Of a DNA stretch of 37,704 nucleotides, positions 17,867-27,380 are shown piece after piece. How positions within the stretch are numbered: position 1 is the first letter of the stretch; each line of letters starts with the position of its first letter. The stretch is from Kiritimatiellia bacterium (lineage in GTDB: Bacteria > Verrucomicrobiota > Kiritimatiellia > SLAD01), in NCBI GenBank assembly GCA_007130845.1, contig SLRP01000014.1:1-37704 (forward strand), in the 5' to 3' direction. Position numbers and translations under genes: made by a program. The notes below the pieces were generated by a model. The model did not search any database. It saw only the letters and a list, made by a program, of their open reading frames with translations, and was not told the DNA's origin.

Positions 17867-19582
17867 ATGGCAAAACCTTTTGAATCACGAATCCAGGATC
17901 TGGTCTATAATGTGGACGCCGGTGTAGGTCACCGAATCATCAAGGGAGTGGCCTTCTTCCTGGTTCTTTTCGTCCTCATGGTTGTCTATACAGCCACCCA
18001 GTTCAAGGGGCTTGATGATCCATTGGCCATGGACCAGGCGCAATTGGGGCGGAACCTTATGGAACACGGACGCCTCATTACTCAGAATGTGCGTCCTGCA
18101 AGCATGTGGTATCTCATGGAAAAGTCGCCTCATGGTGATCACATGATCAATGCTCACCCAGATATTATGCATCCTCCGGTATATCCGGCATTGCTTGCCG
18201 GATGGTTCTGGATTACCAGGGCGGGATTCTCGCCCGACCTCGACTTCGGCCAGGTCTTTCCTGCAGAGTATAACATCGTAGCGCTCAACCACATCTTCAC
18301 ACTGTTGACCGCGCTTATGTTGTTTCTCATAGCGCGCAGGATGTTTGATGGGCGGGTCGCCCTGCTGGGGGTGATCCTCTTTTTCCTTAGCGATTCGGTA
18401 TGGGCCGACAGCCTCTCCGGTACCGGGCTGTCAGTGGTGACATTCTGGGCAACAGCGGCGTTCTACTATGCCTTGATAACCGTTACGAATATAAGAGAGC
18501 GTGAGGGGTATCGCAGTTGGGTCGTTCCCATGGCGGTATCGCTGGTCTTATGCGTTCTCGCCTTTCTGACAAGATACGGAGCGGTTGTCCTGGTGCCCGG
18601 TCTTGCATTGTTTTACGGATTCAGTCTGGGCCGCAAGGGTTGGATTTGGGCGTCACTCTTTATAGTGGCCTTTCTGATTGGGGTCGCGCCATGGTTGGCG
18701 CGTAACCAGGCTGTAAGCGGAGGCCTCCTGGGATTGGCGCCATATACTGCGTTGAACGACACACCGGCATACGAAGCGGATACATTTGAAAGATCTCTGC
18801 ACCCCCGGGTTGATCTGAGAACCGTATGGGTCTCATTGCGTTCCAAATTCATGGTCAATTCGGGAAAATATTATGCCGAAAATATACGATTGCTGGGAGA
18901 CGGCCTCCTGACGGCGTTTTTCCTTACCACCTTTTTCTTCCGGTTTGCAAGGCAGCAGGTGCACGTCTTCAGATGGGCAATGGCCTTTTCCATTCTGATT
19001 CTGATCTTCATTGCAGGATTCTTCGGAAGCAACACCATTAAACTGATGAATATGTTCTGGCCCATGGTGATATTGTATGGCGCCGCGTTCTTCATGATAC
19101 TTTTGGATCGACTTCAACTAAGGGCCCGCATTCTTAACATCGGAGTATCTGCCGCAATGGTTATGTTGTCTGCCTTGCCGATACTGTTCACTTTGATGCC
19201 TCCTCGGGCGAATATTCCGTATCCGCCTTATTTGCCGGTTTTCATTACACAAGTATCAAACATGCTGGAGCCGCAAGAATTGATGAGCACGGATATGCCT
19301 TGGGCGACAGCGTGGTATGGAAACAGGAATTCCCTGCATGTGCCTCATACTCTCGATGAATTCTACGAAATCAATGATTTCATCAGGCCTGTCAGGGCAA
19401 TGTACTTTACGCAGGTCTCACGGAATCAGCCGTATTTGCGGGTGTTGCGCACGGGACGCTACAGCTCGTGGTATATGATACACCAGGGACAGATTCCTGA
19501 CGGGTTCCCCCTTACGCAGGGTTTTACATTGCCAAGAGGTCAGTTGGATCAGATTTTCCTTTCTGATCGACAGCGTTGGTAA
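17867..19582 (+). CDS. Polytopic GT-C (GT39/PMT_2-like) glycosyltransferase-family membrane protein
   Basis: 571 aa, many TMs; 'GLDDPLAMDQAQLGRNLMEHGRLITQNVRP...HPDIMHPPVYPALLAGWFW' resembles the first periplasmic loop of ArnT/PMT_2 proteins. Confidence 0.7.
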   Translation: MAKPFESRIQDLVYNVDAGVGHRIIKGVAFFLVLFVLMVVYTATQFKGLDDPLAMDQAQLGRNLMEHGRLITQNVRPASMWYLMEKSPHGDHMINAHPDIMHPPVYPALLAGWFWITRAGFSPDLDFGQVFPAEYNIVALNHIFTLLTALMLFLIARRMFDGRVALLGVILFFLSDSVWADSLSGTGLSVVTFWATAAFYYALITVTNIREREGYRSWVVPMAVSLVLCVLAFLTRYGAVVLVPGLALFYGFSLGRKGWIWASLFIVAFLIGVAPWLARNQAVSGGLLGLAPYTALNDTPAYEADTFERSLHPRVDLRTVWVSLRSKFMVNSGKYYAENIRLLGDGLLTAFFLTTFFFRFARQQVHVFRWAMAFSILILIFIAGFFGSNTIKLMNMFWPMVILYGAAFFMILLDRLQLRARILNIGVSAAMVMLSALPILFTLMPPRANIPYPPYLPVFITQVSNMLEPQELMSTDMPWATAWYGNRNSLHVPHTLDEFYEINDFIRPVRAMYFTQVSRNQPYLRVLRTGRYSSWYMIHQGQIPDGFPLTQGFTLPRGQLDQIFLSDRQRW

Positions 19583-19595
19583 TCGGGATATTCCC

Positions 19596-20186
19596 TCAAC
19601 GCGGCACAGGCGCTTCAATACCGGGCCTTTCTTCCAGAAGATTCCTGAGATCCCTGTTCTCCTCCTTCAGGGTTCTTATATCTTCTCGCAGGGATTCCAG
19701 CTCTTCAATTTCCGCGGAAAGATCCTCAAGGGCAAGCTCCGCCTCTCTAGCCCGTTCGCGGCGATACAGGTTCTCTTCCATGAGCGCTCGTATGCGCGCC
19801 TCAAACCTCACACGCTCACTTTCCCATTCATACTTGTCCCGTGCCCACCAGTGCCAATCGTCATGGCCTGTCTTTTCGCTTATGTACTGTAATTGATCCT
19901 CGCAATGTTCAAGACGGAACTCTACGAAATCGACTTCCCATTCGGGAAATCGCTCGCGAAGATCCCGGTACAATTCCTTTGCCGACAGGTAATAAAAAAC
20001 AGCTCTGCTCCAGTTTTCCTCCTCACTTGCACGGTTTGCACTCTCGAGGTGATTGTGCGCGGAGGAGGCAAGCTTCTCAGGTTCGGCTTGATTATGATCG
20101 CCGTAATCAGCGGTAGCCGCCGACAGCGCCACACATAAGACCAAGGCGCCCTGGACGGGAAAACGGTTTCTTCTGAAATAAGTCAT
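19596..20186 (-). CDS. Secreted protein: TPR-like helical domain plus C-terminal coiled coil, unknown function
   Basis: ORF 19596..20264; the Met at 20186 gives signal-like MTYFRRNRFPVQGALVLCVALSAATA; ANRASEEENWSRAVFYYLSAKELYRDLRERFPEW; coiled-coil tail LALEDLSAEIEELESLREDIRTLKEENRDLRNLLEE. Confidence 0.65.
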   Translation of the reverse strand: MTYFRRNRFPVQGALVLCVALSAATADYGDHNQAEPEKLASSAHNHLESANRASEEENWSRAVFYYLSAKELYRDLRERFPEWEVDFVEFRLEHCEDQLQYISEKTGHDDWHWWARDKYEWESERVRFEARIRALMEENLYRRERAREAELALEDLSAEIEELESLREDIRTLKEENRDLRNLLEERPGIEAPVPR

Positions 20187-20401
20187 GGCTTCATCCGTCA
20201 AAATGACACTAACGGATGTTTGCCTGCCTGTCACGGAGCGATTCGGGATATTCTCCTTTACCATGGCAGTAATATATTCTTATAGCGTCGGGCCCACTTC
20301 TTTAGCATAGTAGCGGCATGAGTTGGTTTTCATATTCCCGGTTCGGATTTTTGATTATACGTCCGAAGTTGAAATGCCGGAGTTTCCTTCCAATATTTGG
20401 C

Positions 20402-21367
20402 ATGAAACAAGGGCGCAATGGAGGGTTTGTTCTGGTTCTGGTTCTGGTTCTCATGGCGGCATTATCCTTCATGATCGTACGGGCCCAGGTCAGCGCTCGA
20501 ACAACATTGAATGCGGAGGAGTCACATCTGCTGAATGAAAGGCTCCGACACATACTTACCGGATCAGTGCTTAATTCCCTTCGCGAGCTGGCCAATGACG
20601 AAAATACTTCAGTAGACCATTTGGGTGAAAAATGGGCCGTCCCAAGACAGTACGAACTTCCGGATGAAACCCGGGTTGTCGTGCGTGTAATTGATGTCAA
20701 TCGCTTTTTCGACATGAATAATATGTATCTAATGGCCACCGAGTCGCCTGCTTTATCCCCGGAACGCGTCTTGGCTAACATAATGACTTTGTGCGGAGAT
20801 TTGGCTCCGCAAGAACGAGTTGATGCATTGAAGGAATGGGTGGATCCGGAGCACCCAGGCACTCGTGAAGAAAGGTACTACATGGAGCAGGAGCCGCCTT
20901 ATCGACCTTCGCGTACATGGCTCGCCTCATGGCGGGAAATCCTGCTTGTTCAGGGTTTCGATCCGGTCTACTTCGAACGTTCGCCGGAAGATCGGATGCC
21001 GGGCGACCTTAATGCCGATATCATCGACCAGGTTTCTATTCTTCCAGTCAGACGAACCAGGCCGATTCCTGTAAATATCAATACTGCTTCCCGTGAAGTA
21101 ATGCTCGGGATACTTGGCTATGAGCGGGAACCCATGGTGAGATATATCATTGAGAGCCGGGAGGAGATTCCTTTCCGAAGTGTGGAAGATCTGTCTGCAA
21201 TCGCAGGGATGGATGTTCTGCGCGATGTGCGTGCTTATCTTGATGTTCGCAGTGAATTCTATACGGTGGAGGCTAGAGCTTATTCTGCCGTGGTTACTTC
21301 AAGCGTAATGGCCCTGGCGCGCCGGGGCGCCGATGGGACAATTCAGGTCTTGAGATGGGTGTATTAG
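20402..21367 (+). CDS. gspK: GspK-like minor pseudopilin (type II secretion)
   Basis: Prepilin-like N-terminus MKQGRNGGFVLVLVLVLMAALSFMIVRAQVSARTTLNAEES; GspK-type helical region and HhH 'IPVNINTASREVMLGILGYE...FRSVEDLSAIAGMDV'. Start set at 20402 (track start 20318). Confidence 0.8.
   Translation: MKQGRNGGFVLVLVLVLMAALSFMIVRAQVSARTTLNAEESHLLNERLRHILTGSVLNSLRELANDENTSVDHLGEKWAVPRQYELPDETRVVVRVIDVNRFFDMNNMYLMATESPALSPERVLANIMTLCGDLAPQERVDALKEWVDPEHPGTREERYYMEQEPPYRPSRTWLASWREILLVQGFDPVYFERSPEDRMPGDLNADIIDQVSILPVRRTRPIPVNINTASREVMLGILGYEREPMVRYIIESREEIPFRSVEDLSAIAGMDVLRDVRAYLDVRSEFYTVEARAYSAVVTSSVMALARRGADGTIQVLRWVY
20429..20451 (+). repeat. Short tandem repeat, (GTTCTG)x3.8, within gspK hydrophobic N-terminus
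   Basis: gttctg gttctg gttctg gttct at 20429-20451, encoding VLVLVLVL. Confidence 0.9.
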
Positions 21368-21371
21368 AATT

Positions 21372-22796
21372 ATGAGAGTCCCGTGTAAAATATGTTATGG
21401 CGTGGATTATTCCGAAGGTTTAGCGGTGGTGGTGAAGTCGACCCGCCATGGAAAAACACTCAAGCACGAAACGGTTTTTGCAGGATATCCTGGTGAAGGG
21501 ATCCCAGTGTCACAGGATATCCGGAAAGATGTAGAAGAAAACCGGGCTGCGATATCCGCATCCATGCCGGTGCGGGACAGCACTACGCGATGGTTGGAAA
21601 CACCGTTTGCATCAGTGCAGAAAGCGCAAAAGGTTCTTCCTTCCATCCTTGATGTGCAGCTTCCCTTTCCTCTGGAGGAATGCGTTTTCGGATTCCCTTG
21701 TGTTCAGTCACCTTCCGGCAGGAACGTCCGCGCGCTTTCAGTAACAAGCCGGATTTCAGATGTCGAAAAACGCGTTGACCAGTTAAAAACGGCAGGTTTG
21801 GACCCTGTAATTCTTGACCACGAGGGCCTTTCACTTTGGACACAGGGCTTGGCCGATATCCCCGCAGAAACGGGAATCATGCGTATTATTGCTTATGCCG
21901 GGTTCGATAGAACAGTTCTTGTTATCGGACGGGGCGATGAATATATCGGATCCTACAGCAGTCGTAACAGCTTGCGATCCGGCCGGGATGCCTCCGGCGG
22001 GGAAACAAGCGCAATGAAGGATGACTCGGAAATCATTTCCCGAATACGCCGTGTATTGCGCACCCATGTCTCGGAATCAGGCTCGGATCGCATCGACTGG
22101 ATTTGGTCTGGGCCATGCGCAGGCAATAAGGCGGTTATAAACCGCCTTCAAGAACGAATGGAAACACTGGCCGCCATTAATTTCCGTTCTGCCCGTGATC
22201 CGGATACATTTCTGGCCCGTGCCTTGTCCTCACGGACGCTGGCGGACGGTCCTGTCAGATGGAACTTCCGAACGGGAGACATTGCGCATTCCCGGTTGAG
22301 GGATTGGGAACGAACGCGTCACACACGTATAGCTGCTACCTATCTTGTTGCAGGAGTGCTCCTGTGTGTCATGAACTTGGGATGGCAGTACATGCTTCAT
22401 TACAGGGACGAGCAAGCGCAGTCCATGTTGATGGAAAGGGCGCGTGCCCTGGCGCACCCCGCTCCGGTTCCCCCTGGACAGGAAAGGCTGATAGCTGAAC
22501 GCGCAGTCGGTGAACATGCCGAATTGTATTCTCCGTTTCGTAATGCCATGGATGCTCCATTGACGGGAATGCTGAATCAGGTGTTGCATCTGGCACTGGC
22601 CGGCGGCCTTTCCATGGAATCCTTGTCTTTACGCGAAGACTATCTGCTCATACAGGGCTCAACTGATGATTGGAACAGGATAGATCAAGTGGCCGAAAGA
22701 TTGAGAGAAGAAGGCTGGCAGATTTCAGTGGACCGCCAGGACGCTCTTGCGGATGAAAGGGTAAGATTCAGGATCACGGCAGGAGACAGGCAATGA
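21372..22796 (+). CDS. GspL/PilM-like type II secretion protein
   Basis: Actin-like-ATPase style N-terminus (KICYGVDYSEGLAVVVKS...), single TM (IAATYLVAGVLLCVMNLGWQYML) and periplasmic C-terminus; position between gspK-like and gspM-like genes. Confidence 0.6.
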   Translation: MRVPCKICYGVDYSEGLAVVVKSTRHGKTLKHETVFAGYPGEGIPVSQDIRKDVEENRAAISASMPVRDSTTRWLETPFASVQKAQKVLPSILDVQLPFPLEECVFGFPCVQSPSGRNVRALSVTSRISDVEKRVDQLKTAGLDPVILDHEGLSLWTQGLADIPAETGIMRIIAYAGFDRTVLVIGRGDEYIGSYSSRNSLRSGRDASGGETSAMKDDSEIISRIRRVLRTHVSESGSDRIDWIWSGPCAGNKAVINRLQERMETLAAINFRSARDPDTFLARALSSRTLADGPVRWNFRTGDIAHSRLRDWERTRHTRIAATYLVAGVLLCVMNLGWQYMLHYRDEQAQSMLMERARALAHPAPVPPGQERLIAERAVGEHAELYSPFRNAMDAPLTGMLNQVLHLALAGGLSMESLSLREDYLLIQGSTDDWNRIDQVAERLREEGWQISVDRQDALADERVRFRITAGDRQ

Positions 22797-23296
22797 AGGG
22801 GAAACTGAACTTAACCGGCATGCGACTACTGTGGGTCATGGCCGTCACGACGCTTGTTTTGGGCGTGGGGCTGACAATTAATTCCATTAGAATCACGCCG
22901 GAGTATTCCAGATGGATTTCCCGCAAGATGGACGATCTTGCGCAACTCGAAAATATGTACCGATCACTCGAAACTTATCGACGCGCGGCTGCTGCATTCT
23001 GTGAACTTGAAGACAGAAAACCGGTGGAATTGTCTGATACAATCAGGCGGATTATGCCGGGAGTATCATCGGATATAAGACAACGGGAAACACGTCCTGC
23101 GGCCAAAGACTGGACGGTCATGCGCATGGAGGTTGAATTGGACGAGGCGCCGCTGGAAGGCTTGGGAGAGTTTCTGTACTACGTTGAGTCGTCCCGCCCG
23201 CCATGGCGCCTGGTGGAATGTAACCTTGTGGCATCCGACCGGGGTCCCGGATATGCCAGGGCAACATTGATCTTGGAAGGTCTTGAAAAACGGTGA
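22793..23296 (+). CDS. GspM/PilO-like small membrane protein
   Basis: Single N-terminal TM (LLWVMAVTTLVLGVGLTINSIRI), coiled region and ferredoxin-like C-terminus; ATGA overlap with the gspL-like gene. Confidence 0.5.
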   Translation: MKGKLNLTGMRLLWVMAVTTLVLGVGLTINSIRITPEYSRWISRKMDDLAQLENMYRSLETYRRAAAAFCELEDRKPVELSDTIRRIMPGVSSDIRQRETRPAAKDWTVMRMEVELDEAPLEGLGEFLYYVESSRPPWRLVECNLVASDRGPGYARATLILEGLEKR

Positions 23297-23335
23297 AACA
23301 CACGTTCGCAGGGGTTGAGAGCCTGGGAATAAATG

Positions 23336-26287
23336 TTATTGTACCGGTTCCAAAAATCGGGAGTCATCGTTTATAGAAGGGACAAGTTGCCGGAATTCAG
23401 GCCTATTTCTGATGACATCAAACCGGTTGTCTTGGCGCGCCATATTCCGTGCCGCATCACCTCCCGCCTCTATTGCGCGCCGTAAAGACCGGATCGCATC
23501 CGTGTGTTTGTCTAGTGCTGTCTGAAGAGCGGCCATCTCCAGCCATATATTGTGATCGCGCGGTTCTAGTTCCAGGTACCTGCGGAGTGCTGTTTCCAGC
23601 ATATCAAGTCTGCCGGCATCCGCGGCGAGCTGCCCTATATGCAGAAATGCCTGGGCAGGCAGACGATCATTGCTGAGAAGATTCATGGTGTGTTGCTCAA
23701 ACCTGCCGTGTAATTGCAGTTGATGATAAATGCCGGCAAGTTCCAGAGCGGTGTTAAGGTCCATTTGCCCTGTATCTCGCAGCCTTTCCAGTTCGAGCCT
23801 TCGTCTGTCCAGTTGTTCGGAATTACGCACCCTTTCAAGAAACTGTTTACCTTGAATATTACCCGGATCTTTTTCGAGCAGGCCGGTAATTGTTTCAGCA
23901 GCATCAGAGTATCGTCTGTTTCTCATGTACATATCCGCCAGACGGATTGACGTTTCAGGGCTCAGGGGGTAAAGCTCAATGGCTTGCTTGAAGGCATATT
24001 CGGCTTCATCAAACATTTCCCTGTAATCGTATATTCCGGCAATGGCGCTTCGAAGTTTTGAAAAGCTTTTCCGTGCGACGATATCCCGGATGAATCGGGG
24101 GTCATTCAATAATCGGGCAGTATACCAGTCCCAGAATTCGCGGTCGTTCTTTACCATTTCGGAAGTTATTTCCACGGGTTCGGAGTTAAGTTTAAGAATG
24201 AGGCCGTGAGGCTCCAGATAAGGAAGCATCCATGGAATAACATAGCTTTCCTCGACGTAAAACTGATGTCTGTGCCTGTTGTTTTCAAATATTTCGCGGG
24301 AAAGGATGTTGTTGATCATCATCACTCCCCGTATTCCGCGGACGTGAATACGCCCGTCCTCCTGTATGGTTAATTCGGATCCATGCGGAATCCGCCCCGC
24401 CTGTACCTGTTCGACATATTGACGAAACGCCATGTTGCTGTCCTGTCGGGAGGGTATCCATATCTCATCCCCATACAGATCACGCATTACAGCCATATAT
24501 GTGTTGTCCGCCAGTGCGTTCTGAGTGATAAGGTAAATGTCCTGGCGGCAACGGGCGGAAAATATCATATAGGTTGGCACGAATCTGCCAGGGTCGGTCC
24601 CTCCGAACAGGATTGCTCCGCGCTCCATTTCAGGGGGATATTCAGGGTTGGGCAGCGACCGTTCTGTAGGATCCAACTCCTCCAATATGGCCTTTGATCC
24701 CCTCAGCTGCCAGTGACCGAATTGCCATCCGAAATCGTGGCCGCGCTGTTCAGCTCCTCCTATTATTTTGACCTGCTCTTCATTGTGGAAATTTTGATAT
24801 AGAATGCTGAGTGGAAGCGTTGCTGCAAGCCCCATGCCGATATACAGGGAAAACCTTGTCCGACCCAGCCACCTATCCAGCAGGAAAAGGCCGAATGCAA
24901 TGCTGTAGCCCAGCCATACGGCATATAGCGCATGAGACGGTATGAAAAAACGCCGCTGAATGAACAGTGTCTGGATATCCAGGTCGGGGTTAAGAAACAT
25001 TATCAGCATCACGCTTACAAAGAAATATGCGGTAAGCATGGTGAATAGCCATGCCCTTGCGCTTCTATGAATCCGCCTTAGGAAAAAAAACGGCAGGACT
25101 GCCATCAAAATTGAGGGGAGGGTGAACTGACCTCTCAGGCTTATGAAATACGCGCGGACCTGTTCCAGGAAATTGCCTGGATCGGAAAATGGGTTTGCTG
25201 GAACTATGCGTTCGTACTGTCCGCGCGTCAAAGTGCGTATGAACCCTTCCCATGTACGTGTGTTACCCCAGTTGTGCGGAGGGTTCTGCTCCGATGCCAG
25301 CGGCATGTATAGATAGAACGAAATTCCCAATAGTCCGAACAGGGCAATAAGCCCGAGTTTCCTCCATTCCGTGAATATCCTGCGCTCAATGAAATACAAC
25401 CCTGCAGGAACCAGCAGAAAGAATAATCCAAGAAAGTAATACAGGTTTTGAGTAAAATGCGCGGGTTCTCCAGGGCCCGTAGTCAAGCTCCATGCTTGAT
25501 AAATAAAAATACCTGCTGTGAGTACGCATATTATGACTGACCCGTCCCTGAAAAGTCTGAGATCCCGCAGCGCGGCTGCCAGAAGAAGGGCCGGTGCTAC
25601 AAATAGAATCGTGTGATGATTGGTAAGGGCAAGTCCGAACATGTATGCAATAACGAACAGAATATATCTTTCTCCCGGACGGGACATCCATCGATAAATC
25701 AACATGAGAATAATCATGAGGAAAAATGCGTTAAGAGCATAGACTTCCACTATGACCGCCTGCGACCATAGCACTGGGCTGAATGCCAGTGTTAGACCGG
25801 CCGTTACACCCGCTGTCCAGTACATCAAGTTTTCACCTGCAGACCCCCGGTGTAGCGCTTCGCGCTTGATGCCGCGCATGATGTCTGCTGCGGACCTGAT
25901 GACAAGCAGAGCCAATATTGCACAGGCAAGCGATGCGAATACGGCCGACATAAGCCCTACCGCCCAGGCTGGATTGGGATATCCATGATATTCTATTCCT
26001 TGAAATAGCCATTGGAAAAGCCATGCAAGCAGGGTCCATGTGGGATACCCGGGAGGATGCGGTACTCCCATGTGATCGGCCGCAACGGTCAGTTCTCCGG
26101 AATCCTCGAGTGTGACAGTCGGTGCAAGCGTGTAAAGGTACAGGGAAAAGGAAATTATCAGCACAGTCCAGAATGCTGCCCAGTCGACTTTTCGGAAAAA
26201 TGCACCGGTCTGGAGATCGAAAAAAGATTTCCGGTTCTGTTCTGAATTGAGACTGTTGGCGCCCGGGTCGGATATTTTTTTATTCAT
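23336..26287 (-). CDS. DUF2723 (TMEM260-like GT-C) membrane protein with C-terminal TPR repeats
   Basis: TLAPTVTLEDSGELTVAADHMGVPHPPGYPTWTLLAWLF is the DUF2723 signature; about 12 TM segments; C-terminal TPRs (YDYREMFDEAEYAFKQAIELYPLSPETSIRLADMYMRNRRYSDAAETITGLLEKDPGN...). Confidence 0.88.
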   Translation of the reverse strand: MNKKISDPGANSLNSEQNRKSFFDLQTGAFFRKVDWAAFWTVLIISFSLYLYTLAPTVTLEDSGELTVAADHMGVPHPPGYPTWTLLAWLFQWLFQGIEYHGYPNPAWAVGLMSAVFASLACAILALLVIRSAADIMRGIKREALHRGSAGENLMYWTAGVTAGLTLAFSPVLWSQAVIVEVYALNAFFLMIILMLIYRWMSRPGERYILFVIAYMFGLALTNHHTILFVAPALLLAAALRDLRLFRDGSVIICVLTAGIFIYQAWSLTTGPGEPAHFTQNLYYFLGLFFLLVPAGLYFIERRIFTEWRKLGLIALFGLLGISFYLYMPLASEQNPPHNWGNTRTWEGFIRTLTRGQYERIVPANPFSDPGNFLEQVRAYFISLRGQFTLPSILMAVLPFFFLRRIHRSARAWLFTMLTAYFFVSVMLIMFLNPDLDIQTLFIQRRFFIPSHALYAVWLGYSIAFGLFLLDRWLGRTRFSLYIGMGLAATLPLSILYQNFHNEEQVKIIGGAEQRGHDFGWQFGHWQLRGSKAILEELDPTERSLPNPEYPPEMERGAILFGGTDPGRFVPTYMIFSARCRQDIYLITQNALADNTYMAVMRDLYGDEIWIPSRQDSNMAFRQYVEQVQAGRIPHGSELTIQEDGRIHVRGIRGVMMINNILSREIFENNRHRHQFYVEESYVIPWMLPYLEPHGLILKLNSEPVEITSEMVKNDREFWDWYTARLLNDPRFIRDIVARKSFSKLRSAIAGIYDYREMFDEAEYAFKQAIELYPLSPETSIRLADMYMRNRRYSDAAETITGLLEKDPGNIQGKQFLERVRNSEQLDRRRLELERLRDTGQMDLNTALELAGIYHQLQLHGRFEQHTMNLLSNDRLPAQAFLHIGQLAADAGRLDMLETALRRYLELEPRDHNIWLEMAALQTALDKHTDAIRSLRRAIEAGGDAARNMARQDNRFDVIRNRPEFRQLVPSINDDSRFLEPVQ

Positions 26288-26330
26288 ATGGATTGAACAT
26301 GCGCCGCCGTCCGCTCACCGAAAGTATCAA

Positions 26331-26344
26331 GCCTGCATGCAGGC
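26331..26344. promoter_or_regulatory. 14-bp perfect palindrome GCCTGCATGCAGGC upstream of the DUF2723 gene
   Basis: Self-complementary across 14 bp, 44 nt upstream of the minus-strand start at 26287. Confidence 0.35.
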
Positions 26345-26468
26345 CGTTGGATAATTCCCGGAACGTCCCAGGCGATTAATTTGACGATTTAAATGTTCGT
26401 GCCGTGGTCTAGTACAGGATCACCTGTGCGGAATAAGCTAAGTCGTTGCCGTTGCACCGTCAAGCTGA

Positions 26469-27380
26469 TCAGCTCAACAAAAGGACGGTAATTACGGTCA
26501 ATCCATATAACGCGATATCAATAATCAGAGGAATGTCCGTCATCAGAATTTTCTCCGGGCGTTCCCCCTGTTCATGACGATATACCAGGTTCAGGTACCG
26601 GAATATTCCGAAAATGACAAAGGGTATTGTTAACGCCAGCTTGGTAGTGCCGAATTTCTCAACCGTATCAGGCCATAATGTGTAAATTGCATAGGAAACG
26701 ATGGTTGCTGCGCTGATAATGCCAATCAAAATATCCAGCAGGCGGATCTCGTAATTGAGCATACTCGCCCTCGTCACTGTCGCTCCATCACCAAGCCCGG
26801 TCTTTTCACTACGCCTTTTGCATAACGCCAGAAACAGCGCGAGAAGCAAGGCACATAGCAGCAGCCATGGAGATATTGCAACGCCAATTACGAGCGCTCC
26901 TGCCATGGCCCTCAATACGAATCCTCCCGCGATTATGAAAACATCGACAAAGGCGATTTTCTTCAGGCCCGATGTGTAGGCGACCTGGAGGGCCGTATAT
27001 CCGGCCAAGGCGGTGAAGAAGGGTGGTGAGAGCATCCATCCTGCGGATAGACCTGCGGCGACCAGTATCAGGGACATGATCAGTGCCGTTCTTATTGTGA
27101 TTTCTCCGGATGCAACCGGACGAAGGCGTTTGACCGGATGAAGCCTGTCGCTTTCCCGGTCCATGACGTCGTTGAGGAGGTATATTCCGCTGGAAACAAG
27201 GCAGAATAACAAGGCAGCCGGAATCACCAGAACAATGTGTGATACAGTTATATTTTCGCCTGGATCACCAAGTGCAAAAATAAATGCGGCGAACACCACT
27301 GCATTCTTTGTCCATTGAGGCACACGCAATGCGCGCGCCGTCAGGTTAAACCGCTCGTATATGAATTTGTGCTCCGTCAT
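26469..27380 (-). CDS. UbiA-family prenyltransferase, decaprenyl-phosphate phosphoribosyltransferase-like
   Basis: ALRVPQWTKNAVVFAAFIFALG...LVSSGIYLLNDVMDRESDRLHPVKRLRPVASGEI...YTSGLKKIAFVDVFIIAGGFVLRAMAGAL. Start set at 27380 (ATGA overlap with the upstream gene). Confidence 0.85.
   Translation of the reverse strand: MTEHKFIYERFNLTARALRVPQWTKNAVVFAAFIFALGDPGENITVSHIVLVIPAALLFCLVSSGIYLLNDVMDRESDRLHPVKRLRPVASGEITIRTALIMSLILVAAGLSAGWMLSPPFFTALAGYTALQVAYTSGLKKIAFVDVFIIAGGFVLRAMAGALVIGVAISPWLLLCALLLALFLALCKRRSEKTGLGDGATVTRASMLNYEIRLLDILIGIISAATIVSYAIYTLWPDTVEKFGTTKLALTIPFVIFGIFRYLNLVYRHEQGERPEKILMTDIPLIIDIALYGLTVITVLLLS

Noticed and set aside
20429-20451. Hexamer repeat as an ON/OFF phase-variation switch
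   Set aside because: Unit length is a multiple of three, so slippage would not frameshift; only length modulation is possible.
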